A stretch of 64,000 bases of DNA from Ilex aquifolium (taxonomy: Eukaryota; Streptophyta; Magnoliopsida; Aquifoliales; Aquifoliaceae). The stretch is taken from positions 17,069,744-17,133,743 of the forward strand of contig OX637393.1 in the NCBI GenBank assembly GCA_951799425.1. The letters are read 5' to 3'. This document shows, in pieces, positions 11,893 to 22,652 of this stretch; position 1 is the first letter of the stretch, and each line of letters begins with the position of its first letter. The notes under the pieces were generated by a model. It had not been told where the DNA came from and made no database searches. It was given only the letters and a program-made list of their open reading frames with translations. A program made the translations under genes and the position numbers.

Positions 11893-13319
11893 ATGTGGGG
11901 AAGGGACGAACAAAACCGATTAGTTGGACAACCCTTAGGCCCCAACATGAACATCAACCAAGACCCACCCGAGGATGTCGGTGCAAATCCAAACGTTCAA
12001 GGGGGTGGGGGATTGCAACCACCTAGAATGCCCAACCCACGAGTGCAATTTCTTCCTCCTATGAATGAGGCCCTCGACTACTTTAGTACATTGGCCCAAA
12101 ATGCACAATCTTGGGACGTTAGGGATCCTAACGATGTACCTAGGACATCTCCGGGTAGTAGTCAGCCACAAAGGGGAGGGATCTATGATTTGAGAGACCG
12201 GGAAGACTTGCTTTCACAAATTGCCAAATTATCAAGGAAAGTTGATAGTCTAGAGGTCAATAGGAGGCATGAGGTGTCACATATTCAAAGACCGAGGGGG
12301 TTTGTTCAATTTGTGAGAGTGTCGAGCATCCCATATTAGAGTGCCCGAGCATTCCGGCGCTTAAGGAAGAGTACCATGAACAAGTCCATGCCTTCAATCA
12401 ACCGAGGCACTCATTTTCTCCAAATGCTAACACTTACAATCTGGGGTGGAGTAATCACCCTAATTTTAGTTGGAGAAATGATAATCTCATCCTTCATGGA
12501 TCAAACACATACACATCTCCCGTGCCGCCTAAGCAAGGTCAACACCACAACCAATACCAAGGTCAAGGGCAAGCATCTAGCTCCCAATACCCCCGGTCCA
12601 ATCCGCAAGGGTATTCATCCAATCCACCCCCATAAAATTTCTCCTAAAGTCCACCTCCCCAAAACTTCTCCCAACAAGGTCCATCAAATCCTCCCACCTA
12701 CCAACCTCCCCATAAGAGGAACTTGGAGGATGTGCTCTATAACTTCATTCAAAGCCAAACCACCTTCAATAACAACATTTCGGCCCAACTCACGAAAATC
12801 ACCAATGCCATAGGGTTCTCACAACAAGAGAAGGGGAAATTCCCCGCTCAACCCCAAGAAAACCCTAAAGGCCAACATTTGATTGAATTGGTTGAGCCTG
12901 CCAAAGAGAGTTGTGAGCAACTCAAGGCAGTCACTACCCTTCGTAGTGGCAAACAAATCGATAAATCTGTTGTGCCAAGGGTCTCACCCAAAGCTGCATT
13001 GCCGATAGAAGAAAAGAAAGATAGTGAGGTCGAAGCGGGTGAGTTGAGTGAAGAGAAAGAAAAGGAGGTTGGTGAGAAAGAAAAACTGACTGATAATTGT
13101 GTATTTATTCCTCCTATGCCTGCCCCTTTCCCACATCGTTTGAAGCCACCTGTCAAGGTGGCAAATTATGCTGATATTTTGGAAATGTTTAAGCAGGTTA
13201 AGATTAACATCCCACTCCTCGACGCCATCAAGCAAATACCATCGTGTGCCAAAATCTTGAAGGATCTATGCACGGTGAAAAGGAGATTGAATGTCCACAA
13301 GAAGGCGTTCCTCACATAA
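11893..13319 (+). mobile_element. Athila-like gag region, fossil
   Basis: Frames at 11893-12339 and 12723-13319 hold gag-like sequence. The first has an N-terminal low-complexity stretch rich in N, P and G, then DLRDREDLLSQIAKLSRKVD. The part between them is N/Q/S/P-rich, as usual before the gag C-terminus. The second part carries LYNFIQSQTTFNNNISAQL, TLRSGKQ and an E/K-rich segment, ending in a PFPHRLKPPVK...IPLLDAIKQIPSCAKILKDLC stretch that in this family leads directly into protease. The capsid-like central part seems short compared with full family members. It is broken in a few places. Confidence 0.75.
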
Positions 13320-13334
13320 CAAGTCAGCTCCATA

Positions 13335-15533
13335 TTGAGGACCAATACTCCTCCAAAATTCAAAGACCCCGGATGTCCAACAATTGCCATCACCATTGGG
13401 AATTGCAGGGTGGAACAAGCATTGCTTGACTTGGGGGCGAGTGTCAATCTCATTCCCTACTCAGTGTATCAACAACTCAAGCTTAAGGAGTTGAAGTCCA
13501 CCTCAATTACGCTTCAATTAGCGGATCGTAGCATCCGCACACCAAGGGGAGTAGTGGAAAATGTCTTGGTTCAAATTGATAAATTTTACTTTCCCGTCGA
13601 TTTTATTGTGCTAGATACACATCCTGTTGCTAACCTTAGTTCTCAAATCCCCGTTATACTTGGACGACCCTCCCTTGCTACGTCTAATGCTGTGATAAAT
13701 TGCAGGAATGGTCTAATGAAGTTGGCATTTGGGAACATGACAATGGAGCTCAATGTATTCAATTTGGCAAAGCAACCGGGTGATGATGAGGAAGTAAGTG
13801 AAATCAATAGAATCGACACCTTGGTTGAGGAGCACTTGGAATTGGAGAGGATGTTGAAATTCAAGGAAGAAGGAGATGTGAATCTTGAGGAGTTGGATGA
13901 GCAAGAGGAGGTAGGAGAATTGAAAGGGATGGGAAGTTGGATCCCTACATTCGAAGAGCTGCCTCAACAAGGAAAGAAAATTTTTTCGTCTGATGAACAA
14001 AAGCCAACCCTAGAGTTGAAGCCATTACCCTCCCATTTGAAGTATGCCTATCTTGGCGATGGAGAAACATTCCCAGTGGTCATCAGCTCTACATTGAATA
14101 TGGAACAGGAAAAAGAACTCTTGGAGGTATTGAGAAAGCATAAAGGAGCAATTGGGTGGACCATTGTGGATATCAAGGGTATAAGCCCTCTCATTTGCAC
14201 ACACCGCATCTATCTTGAGGAGGATTCCAAACCTTCCCGACAACCACAAAGACGTTTGAATCCTATCATGAAGGAGGTGGTAAGGGATGAGGTCTTGAAA
14301 CTACTTGACGTGGGGATCATTTTCCCAATCGCCGATAGTAAATGGGTGAGCCCCACACAAGTAGTATCTAAGAAGTCCGGAGTTACGGTGGTTGCGAATG
14401 ATGAGAATGAACTTATACTTACAAGAGTGATCACCGGATGGAGGGTGTGCATCGATTACCGAAAGCTGAATGCTTGCACAAGAAAATACTACTTCCCATT
14501 GCCATTCCTTGATCAAGTCCTAGAACGAGTAGCGGGTCATCTATTCTACTATTTTTTAGATGGATACTCCGGCTACAATCAGATCGAGATTGCTTTGGAG
14601 GATCAAGAGAATACCACCTTCACGTGCCCCTATGGTACCTTTGCCTATTGCCGCATGCCATTTGGACTGTGCAATGCCCCGAGGACCTTTCAACGCTGTA
14701 TGATGGGGATTTTCAGTGATATGGTGGAAAAGATAGTGGAGGTCTTCATAGATGACTTTTCTGTATTTGGGGATTCATTCGAGGGATGTTTGGCAAATTT
14801 GGAAAAGGTTCTAACAAGATGTGAGGAGAAGAATCTAGTGTTGAATTGGGAAAAGTGTCACTTTATGGTGACGGAAGGAATTGTGCTTGGCCACATAGTC
14901 TCGGCGAGGGGTATTGAAGTCGACAAATCCAAGGTGGAGGCCATCTCCAACCTCCCCACGCCAAGAGCTATTAAGGGAATTCGGTCGTTTTTAGGCCATG
15001 CAGGTTTTTATCGCAGGTTTATAAAAAATTTCAATTTATTAGCCCGACCCTTGACCAACCTACTGTCTAAGGAGATTCCCTTTGAGTGGTTGGATGACTG
15101 TGAGGCATCTTTTAAAAAATTTAAGAGCATGCTAGTCACGCCTCCTATCATGCGACCACCCAGGTGGGATCTACCTTTTGAGCTCATGTGCGACGCGATT
15201 GATTACGCGGTCTGCGCAGTGCTCGGTCAAAGGGAGGAAAACAGGTCGTATGTGATACACTATGCTAGCAAAACACTCAATGATGCTCAGATGAATTACA
15301 CTACCACCGAAAAAGAGTTGCTAGCAATAGTGTTTGCCTTAGATAAATTTCGCTCATACATCATTGGTTCGCCTATTGTTGTCTTTACTGACCATTCTGC
15401 CTTGAACTACTTGTTGTCTAAGCAGGATGCGAAACCAAGACTCATTAGGTGGATACTCCTCCTACAAGAATTTGACTTGACAATCAAGGACAAGAAAGGA
15501 GTTGAGAACGTGGTGGCAGATCATTTATCCTAG
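13335..15533 (+). CDS. Athila-like protease, reverse transcriptase and RNase H frame
   Basis: This is the longest open frame of the window (732 residues). Near residues 30-45 is the retropepsin motif LDLGASVNLIP. RT follows at about 290-530: VCIDYRKLN, FYYFLDGYSGYNQI, MPFGLCNAP and the catalytic VFIDDFSVFG. RNase H follows at about 610-730: CDAIDYAVCAVLGQ, YTTTEKELLAIVFALDKF, FTDHSALNYLL and ADHLS at the end. In the living family these are cut from one polyprotein that copies element RNA in virus-like particles. The first Met is not a real start, because protease normally continues from gag. The frame looks whole within these domains. The element overall is a fossil, since its neighbours are broken. 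Confidence 0.92.
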   Translation: MRTNTPPKFKDPGCPTIAITIGNCRVEQALLDLGASVNLIPYSVYQQLKLKELKSTSITLQLADRSIRTPRGVVENVLVQIDKFYFPVDFIVLDTHPVANLSSQIPVILGRPSLATSNAVINCRNGLMKLAFGNMTMELNVFNLAKQPGDDEEVSEINRIDTLVEEHLELERMLKFKEEGDVNLEELDEQEEVGELKGMGSWIPTFEELPQQGKKIFSSDEQKPTLELKPLPSHLKYAYLGDGETFPVVISSTLNMEQEKELLEVLRKHKGAIGWTIVDIKGISPLICTHRIYLEEDSKPSRQPQRRLNPIMKEVVRDEVLKLLDVGIIFPIADSKWVSPTQVVSKKSGVTVVANDENELILTRVITGWRVCIDYRKLNACTRKYYFPLPFLDQVLERVAGHLFYYFLDGYSGYNQIEIALEDQENTTFTCPYGTFAYCRMPFGLCNAPRTFQRCMMGIFSDMVEKIVEVFIDDFSVFGDSFEGCLANLEKVLTRCEEKNLVLNWEKCHFMVTEGIVLGHIVSARGIEVDKSKVEAISNLPTPRAIKGIRSFLGHAGFYRRFIKNFNLLARPLTNLLSKEIPFEWLDDCEASFKKFKSMLVTPPIMRPPRWDLPFELMCDAIDYAVCAVLGQREENRSYVIHYASKTLNDAQMNYTTTEKELLAIVFALDKFRSYIIGSPIVVFTDHSALNYLLSKQDAKPRLIRWILLLQEFDLTIKDKKGVENVVADHLS

Positions 15534-16924
15534 ATTGTGGTGCAGGATGTTGATGAGCACATTCCAATCCCTGAATTTTTCCCTGACGAACATTTGCTTT
15601 CAATTCATTCGGTATGTCCTTGGTATGCTGATATATGTAATTACCTTGCAACTGGATAGATATTGCCGCAATGGAGCCCACAGGATAGAAGACGATTTAT
15701 GGCGGATGTGAAGTACTTCTACTTCGATAATCCATACTTGTTCAAGTATTGTCCCGATCAAGTCATGAGAAGATGTGTACCTGAGAACGAACAACGGGAC
15801 GTACTTGCATTTTGCCATTCCCAAGCTTGCGGCGGACATTTTTCAGCGAAGAAGACTTCCACTAAAATTCTTCAATCAGGTTTCTACTGGTCTTCTCTTA
15901 TCAAAGATTGTGTTTCATTCTGTAAGGAATGTGACCGATGCCAACGCTTGGGTTGTGTGACCCGAAGAAACATGATGCCCCTTTCCCCTGTGCTAATAAT
16001 AGAAATATTCGACTGTTGGGGCATCGAATTCATGGGTCCTTTCCCTATGTCATTTGGTTATTTGTACATCTTCCTGGCAGTGGACTATGTGTCCAAATGG
16101 GTGGAGGTCATCCCGACCAAGACTAATGACCACCGGGTCGTAGTCAAGTTTCTCAAAGAGAATATCTTTTCGAGGTTTGGGATGCCTCGAGCAATCATAA
16201 GTGATGGTGGATCACACTCCTGTAATAGGCCATTTGCATCTCTAATGTCAAATATGGCGTCACTCACAAAGTATCCACTGCTTATCACCCACAGACAAAT
16301 GGCCAAGCCGAGCTAGCCAATAGGGAGATCAAGACCATCCTAGAAAAAACTGTTAACCCGAGTAGGAAGGATTGGTCCGATAGATTGACGGATGCCCTAT
16401 GGGCATACCGCACTGCCTTCAAAACTGTTTTGGGCATGTCTCCCTACCGGCTTGTCTATGGAAAAGCTTGCCACCTGCCAGTCGAAATGGAACACAAGGC
16501 CTATTGGGCCATCAAGACTTTAAATTTTAATTTGAGGATTGCCGGTACACATAGGAAGTTAGAGCTGAATGAGTTGGAAGAGATTCGACGAGATGCGTAC
16601 GAGAGCTCAAATTTTTCAAAGGAACGGGCTAAAATCTTTCATGATAATTCCATCATACGGAAATCATTTAAGCCCGGGCAAAAAGTGCTCTTATACAATT
16701 CTCGCCTCTCAAATTTTCAAGGAAAACTCCGATCCCGTTGGGATGACCCCTATCTTGTCAAGTTGGCCTACCCCAACGGAGCTGTTGAGGTGACGAATCC
16801 CGAGAATGGCCAGACATTCAAGGTCAATGGCCAAAGACTTAAGCCATTCTTCGAGAGGTCGGAAGGGCAAGAAGTTGAAGAGGAGTTGACGGATCCCGAG
16901 TATCCGTATTTGGTGGAGGAGTAG
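15534..16924 (+). mobile_element. Athila-like integrase region, fossil
   Basis: Two frames (15663-16316 and 16385-16924) carry integrase sequence. They show the zinc-binding part (CHSQACGGHFSAKKT, then CKECDRCQRLG), the core (IEFMGPFP, YVSKWVEVIPTKTNDH, FSRFGMPRAIISDGG), and the C-terminal part ([51 protein letters not shown]). Integrase inserts the cDNA into the host chromosome. The order after RNase H is that of Ty3/gypsy, not copia. The region is broken in about one or two places. Confidence 0.88.
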
Positions 16925-17147
16925 CTTATATTTATGGTTTTTAGTGTACAGTTGCTTTTATTTACTTATGTCATTTTTATTCTATGTCACTTACTTTCTT
17001 TGGTTGTATAGTATTGATCTTCTTAGTTTCAGATATTGGTGCTTTTGTTGAAGCTCAATTGCGAGGTGTTCTCTAACCCTACCTATCTTTTTACTGTCCT
17101 TCAGTGCATATCATATCTTTTTGTTGCATTGGGGACAATGCATGAAT

Positions 17148-17162
17148 CTAGTTGGGGGGTGA
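17148..17162 (+). other. Internal polypurine-tract-like site after pol
   Basis: CTAGTTGGGGGGTGA closely resembles the true polypurine tract at 20957-20974 (CAAGTTGGGGGGTG). A second purine tract after pol is known in Athila/Tat-type elements that carry an additional ORF region. Called by similarity only. Confidence 0.6.
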
Positions 17163-18969
17163 GGTGCATGCTACACCAATGTTTGAGAAATTTTTGTGGA
17201 TAATACCAAATACCAATTTTTGAAAATTTTTGATGAAAAATATCTTAATGTTGATCTGTATTCCTTTATGAAGAGTGTGTGGATTAGATAATATATTGAT
17301 CTTTGTTGTGAACTTTGTGCACATGAGCATACTATGGAAATTGATCATATGCATGAGTATCACATATGTATTGATTTTTTTTTAATTCAACTGTATGTGA
17401 CCTTTGAATATGTAATTTCAGCAATTTACGGATTGAATTCATGTTTTAGGCTTGACATAAGTAGTGGAGATGAGTAAGGACCTGTGAGAGCTTTAGTGTC
17501 AATCCTTATTGGAGGGAACTTACAATTACTCAAAGAACAACTTTTCAATGTCAAATTTGTTCAATGATCTCATTATGTTTGTCTTGGCTAGGCGCATTTG
17601 GGTAGTAGACTAATGTTGTCTTGTGTATGTAAAGCCCTCCCATGTGTATCTGGAAGTGATCTTAGGCCATCTTTGAATACTTTGAGCCTTAGCCTTTTTC
17701 TTGTGAAATTTTATCTCTAGTGCCATGATTGAGCCTAATTGAAATTCATTTCTATGCCACACATTTGACCAAGCCGATGAAAGAAAAGAGAAATACCTAC
17801 CTTACGTTGGTTGTTCCTAAAAGCTGAAAGTGAGTGATTGCAAAAGTAAAGGAAGTGTGGGGTGGAAATTCGAGCAAGGGATGAATGGAACTGAAACTCA
17901 AGAAGTTCATTAGAAAAAGAATGAAAAATTCAAGAAAAGGAAGGAAAGGGGTGAGAAAAAGAAAGAATGATCAAAAAGAGAAAGAAAATGTCAAGGAAAA
18001 TAAAGAAAAGAAACAAAGAGTGAGGTGAAGGTGTAAGAATGGAATGAAAATCCCAGAAAAAGGGAAGTGTCTTGAAATAAAAAGGCTTTCACTTGGAACA
18101 ACTCTTTTGTATCCTATGTCCTTCGTTTCTTTTACCTTAATATCACCCCAACGCCCCATTATAACCTTCAAAGTCCTGAGTGATCTAGTGAAGCATGGGA
18201 GATGTATACCTTCAAAGAAAATGATGAGTTCGTTTTACCACCCAATGCCCTAGTTTTCTTTTCATGAGATTATGCCAAAGTCGCCTCATTTTCATAACGT
18301 GAACTTCATTTTTGGATTACATGTGAGCATGCTTTGTTTTGAGCACAAGATTTCATCTCACATGTACACATGGAGTGCATGCCATGATAACTAGAGTGTA
18401 TTTCATTGTGAGAGTGACTTTTGGTGAGTTTTGCATTGAAACTGAATTTGGCTAGCCATTCAAATGTGAATTCTATTGCGCAAGTGTTCAAATTATTTGT
18501 TCAATTCACACACACACGAGTTCGGAAATCAATGTGTAGGTGCATACTGTAGACTAGTATTTATGACTATGGTACTGCTCATGTGTGCTTAGTTCAGACA
18601 TCTGAACAATTTATTATTGACTACCATGCTTACAAAATAGGGGAATATGGCTCAAGATTTTGACATTTTAAATGAATTAGGGATGCCCGTATTATTAATA
18701 TTATAATTTGCATTTTTAGGTGTTCATTTTGATAGTTAAGAATAGAAATCAATTCCTTGTACATTGAATGCATCAAAAATTTAAATCACTGTGCAATTGC
18801 AGTAATAATTTGGGCATGATGGTTCGGATTGTGGTTTATAAGTGGAGTACATGTTTGGGATAGAGTAGAGGTCATAGGTAGTGTGGTAAAAGGTCTAAGG
18901 AGGTCCTGAGTTGGAATGGAGTGGAGTGGTGTGCTCAGCAGGATTAAAATGGCAAACAAAGCAGAAGCG
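17163..18969 (+). other. Long non-coding 3' spacer of the Athila-like element
   Basis: About 1.8 kb without a recognisable coding region. It holds a strongly purine-biased tract at about 17860-18070 (AAGAAAG/GAAAAAG-type sequence on the plus strand). The short frames here are incidental. Confidence 0.7.
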
Positions 18970-19083
18970 AACCGGTACTGCATACCGGTACGGTTTGGCC
19001 TCTGGAGCATAGCGTATCGGTACCACGTACCGGTACGATTTTGTCTCTGGAGTTCGGGGTACCGGTACTGCGTATCGGTAAGG
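18970..19083. repeat. CCGG palindrome array inside the element interior
   Basis: ACCGGTACTGCATACCGGTA, TATCGGTACCACGTACCGGTA and TACCGGTACTGCGTATCGGTA units occur with the spacers GGCCTCTGGAGCATAGCG and TCTCTGGAGTTCGGGG. These are the same spacers as in the 3' LTR array at 21224-21337, so one array was copied from the other or both were built from the same module. Confidence 0.88.
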
Positions 19084-19351
19084 TCTGCTGAACTGAAAAT
19101 TTTTAGGGCTTTTTAAGTTAAATTCTTCGGAGAACCCTTCATTTCTTACCTCAAATTACAACCCTAAACTCACCCTCCCTCACTCGAAAACCTCCCAAGT
19201 CTCCAAATCCCCTATCCTCTCTTGCAAACCCAAATCCATCCTCTCCCTACGCTTTAATTTTGAGCAAACCACGACGGTGAAACCCTAATTGCCGAATTTC
19301 CATAAGCTCCATTCTCCCCTATTTTTCGTAAATCTCTCCAAGGATCTCTAA

Positions 19352-20661
19352 ATGGCTCGTCACTTGGATGTGGTCCCTGAAGCCATAGACCCGATTGAAG
19401 GTCTTTTCTTGATCCTTTTTGCAATTTTCTCAATGGGGGCACTGTTGCATTGCATGGCCCGAACCAAAAGACTTGGTTCTCCTCTACCCGAGGACTCCAC
19501 AAGCCGCAAGAGAAGCAGGGAAGGGTCAAGTGAGGACCCAAATGTGCAAAGGAAGAAGGCCAAACACGAGGCATGACTCCGGTGGATTCAGGGGAAGAGT
19601 GTGACTTGTGAGCGGCACCTCGATCACCTCTCACTAACCCCAAGGCACAAGGCTGTGAAGATCGTTGATGGACATGGCACGAGCTTTTGGTTCAAGCCCG
19701 TTGATGGGTACAATTTGTCAATGTGTAGAGAATTCTACCAAACGCTTAGGGTGGTTGTGGTGGACGGTGCGGAAGTGTTGAGAGCAAATGTGCGGGGTAA
19801 AAAGTTTGATGTGACCCCCGATGTCATTACCACCCTTCTTGGAGGATACGAGAGACCACCACCCTTCCCGCCTGTCTATCCTCACAATGTCACTAGAGCC
19901 AAAACTAGAGAGGAGTTCGTGGCTCTAATGTATGAGGATCCCACTCAATTCAAAGGAAATTTTCAGAGTTGAGGGTTGAAGCATGTGTACGGGCTTCTTA
20001 ACAAACTCCTCCATTACAATCTGCTTCCCAGGGCTTCGGAGAAGAAGCCAAATATGGAGAAGTTAGCCCTGTTGGATGACGTCGTGTCCGGCAAAACAGT
20101 CGACTTTGCACTCTTCATGTGGGAAGTAATGAAAGACTTTGCTGAAACAATGAAGCCGATGACTAATTTTCTGTACGGGAATTTGGTAACCCGGATGTGC
20201 ACGCACTTCAAGGTAAAGGGATATGTGTTTGACAAGCTCACTCCCCCCGAGACCGAGGCTATTGGTAAGGCCAGTAGTAAGAAGAGAAAGGCAATGAGTA
20301 AGGGAGAGAGAGGGCTAGGACCATGGGTTCTGATGCTGAGGCCCCCGGACCATCCTTATCCACGAGGCCATCCACAGCTGCACCAGCACGTTCAATCCCC
20401 CAGCGTTTGGATGCACTTGAAGTATCAATGTAGGGGATGACGGCCATACTTAGAGAGATCTTCATGCATACCTTCCCAGGGAGGCCCATCCCAGAAGTTA
20501 CTGTCCCTTCTGCTTCTGCCCCCTCTGCTTCCACAGCAGTTGAGGCTGATGATGGTGATAGAGAGGATGATGACAATGAAGATAATGAAGAATCTGGGGA
20601 GGAAGAATGGTCTAAGGAAGAGGAGGCTGATGATGGGAGTGAGGGAGAGAGTGCTGAGTAG
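19352..20661 (+). mobile_element. Extra ORF region between pol and 3' LTR, fossil
   Basis: Consecutive frames at 19352-19576, 19601-19972, 19976-20440 and 20437-20661 look like a protein-coding region now broken in a few places. The first part has a hydrophobic segment (LFLILFAIFSMGALLHCMA) and then a basic, S/K/R-rich stretch. The middle has FDVTPDVITTLLGGYERP and LLHYNLLPRASEKKPNMEKL. This resembles, from memory, the plant 'putative plant transposon protein' domain carried downstream of pol in Athila/Tat elements. The last part is very acidic (D/E-rich, 20550-20661). In Athila the region after pol has often been called env-like. I see no firm proof of an envelope function here. Confidence 0.6.
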
Positions 20662-20956
20662 GGGTTGTTGTAGTTGCTGTTTATGGTTGTTGTAGTTGGT
20701 GTTGGATTATATATGGTTAGAATGAGGTTGTAGGCTGTTTTGGTTTCTTTTTGATGTCCTACTCCATTGTACTCCATCTTTTTAACACATTAATGGAAAA
20801 CCACAGTTCGGATTCAATCTTATCTATGTTATTTTGTTAATTGCATTATGATTTTTGTTTTTGTTAATTGATTGAGTGAATTGGTTGTTTGACTGGATTA
20901 TTGTATGTTACGCTCATTGCCTTGTTGGAAAATAAATTTTGCTAAGGGACTAGCAA
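20662..20956 (+). other. 3' untranslated part of the Athila-like element
   Basis: T/G-rich DNA (GTTGTTGTAGTTG-type) between the extra ORF region and the polypurine tract. No gene seen. Confidence 0.6.
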
Positions 20957-20974
20957 AACCCAAGTTGGGGGGTG
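20957..20974 (+). other. Polypurine tract of the Athila-like element
   Basis: AACCCAAGTTGGGGGGTG directly abuts the first base of the 3' LTR (TGATTAGCAC). It marks the plus-strand primer and confirms plus orientation. Confidence 0.85.
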
Positions 20975-22413
20975 TGATTAGCACAAAACTTTGCATATTT
21001 TAAGTGCTAATCATCCAATGTTCAATTGTTTTTGGGGGTTAATAGATTGGAGTTGTTTTATTATTATGCTTAATGATGATTTTTGGTGTTTGCAGAAGAA
21101 GAGTGCTAAATGAGGCTTATTAAAGCTTTCCCAAAGGAGTTGAGGCAAATGAGGATGAAAGAATGGCTAAAGAGTGGCTCAGGAGTGAAGAAATCAGAAA
21201 AATCAGACAAAGCAGCAGAAGAGTACCGGTACGCAGTACTGGTACGGTTTGGCCACTAGAACATAGCATACCGGTACGCAGTACCGGTACGATCCAGCCT
21301 CTGGAGTTCGGGGTACCGGTACTGCGTACCGGTACGGTTTGCTATTCCTGCCCCAATTTCTGCAACTCAAGCCAGCCGTTTTTTAGGGACCCACCAATCA
21401 TTCTCCCACATATCCCTAACACCTCCATTACATTGTACAACCTCTCAGCACCTTCCATCTGACTTTGGAGGCTGGAATGTTAAATGAAGAGAGAGAAGAA
21501 GAAGCAACTGGGTGTGCAGGCTAGCTCTACACTACCCTGTCCAGCTTATCCCCCTTTGATCCCTAAGGATTGAGGCTCACATCAGAGAGCTAGGGAGGAG
21601 ATTAGGGGACGTTTTTGGAGGGAAAGAGCTCTGGAGGATGGGTATTCAGCCATTAGCAGATATAGATAGATATAGAGAGAGAAAGTCTGGGGAAGATGAT
21701 GAATAGTGTTCTAGAGAGATAAACTTGAGCTTTTTCCATTTTCTTCATTACATTGTCTTGTAATTTGCTGTAAGAACTTTTCAAGCTTCATTTAATATCA
21801 TTAATGTTATTCTCCTTCAAGTGTATTGCTAGTTTAATGTTCTTTAAGCTTCTACCATTAATGCAACAAAGTTCTTCATTTTCTTAGCGGTAAAAAATGG
21901 ATTTTAAATGCATTCTCTTCTAGCTTATGTTTTCTAGCATTTTGTGTACTCAAGAACTTCATCTCTTTGCAATGCTTTCTCATTACATTATTGATTTCAT
22001 TTCAAGCTTGAGTAGCTAAAATCTTCTAGTTGGCAAAACCAAGGGAACCTCCACTTGGGTATGCCATTTCAACTCATTCTCCTCCCTTTTTCAGAGATCA
22101 ATGGTTCGGTTTGACTGGGTTGAGGGTGGATAAATTGGTGAATCTTTGATATTCCATAGGCCTAGTCACGGTTTATGCTTAGATACTCACCCTTCTTATC
22201 CCTAGCTTCCCACGAATCAATCATTCATTCATGCTCTATTTGAGGAGGGATTCGAGTTGAGATGGCATTCCTAGTGGAGTAACCTCTTGGGTTTGCCAAC
22301 ATTTGTTTCTCACTTCATTTTCATCAACATACACTCACCAAACAAATTTTCACCCACAAAGATTTTACACTTTCTTTTACTCAAAATCACCTTCCCCTTG
22401 GTTTACTTACTTC
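20975..22413 (+). repeat. 3' LTR of the Athila-like element, truncated
   Basis: It matches 10125-11475 of the 5' LTR and then stops at the TTACTTACTTCC region, where copia gag sequence begins. The last roughly 260 bp are missing. It has about 2% divergence from the 5' LTR and two extra palindrome units. Confidence 0.9.
21224..21337. repeat. Three-unit CCGG palindrome array in the 3' LTR
   Basis: Three units of about 46 bp, each with paired TACCGGTA (one pair altered) and spacers ending GGCCACTAGAACATAGCA or GCCTCTGGAGTTCGGG. The 5' LTR has only one unit here. Confidence 0.9.
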
Positions 22414-22652
22414 CTCAAATTATCTCCTTACTATTGAATAGCATTGAGCCTAGTATTAACCCTACCCTGCTTTATCTTGACATGGCCAAAGACATAGGGA
22501 ATAACTTGGCCAACATGTATTCTGGCACAGGTAATTTTACCCGTGCTTATGAGGTATACAATTAGTATTTCCGTCTGGAACAGGGTACTCTGAGTCTTGA
22601 GGATTATTACTCTCACGTTCGGGGAGTTTGTGAGGAATTGAAACTCTATCAC
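22414..22652 (+). mobile_element. Copia gag fragment, left part, fossil
   Basis: The translation includes DMAKDIGNNLANMYSGTGNF, TRAYEVYN and then FRLEQGTLSLEDYYSHV and CEELKLYH. This is the conserved gag core of plant Ty1/copia elements. The N-terminal part is missing at the junction with the truncated Athila LTR. The gag resumes at about 24284 after an LTR insertion. Confidence 0.85.

Larger units (their letters stand above)
10125..22413 (+). mobile_element. Athila-like Ty3/gypsy LTR retrotransposon, fossil with truncated 3' LTR
   Basis: Order: 5' LTR (10125-11733), primer-binding site, gag, protease-RT-RNase H frame, integrase, internal purine tract, a long 3' region with an extra ORF area, polypurine tract, and a 3' LTR that stops short at about 22413 against copia gag sequence. 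The family call rests on the TGGCGCC...GTTGCCGGGG primer site, the LDLGASVNLIP protease motif and the extra ORF after pol. About 25 differences in 1.3 kb of compared LTR (by eye, about 2%) suggest an age of the order of a million years at grass rates, older in a slow-evolving tree. Coding parts are broken in a handful of places. No target duplication can be checked because the right end is lost. Confidence 0.9.
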
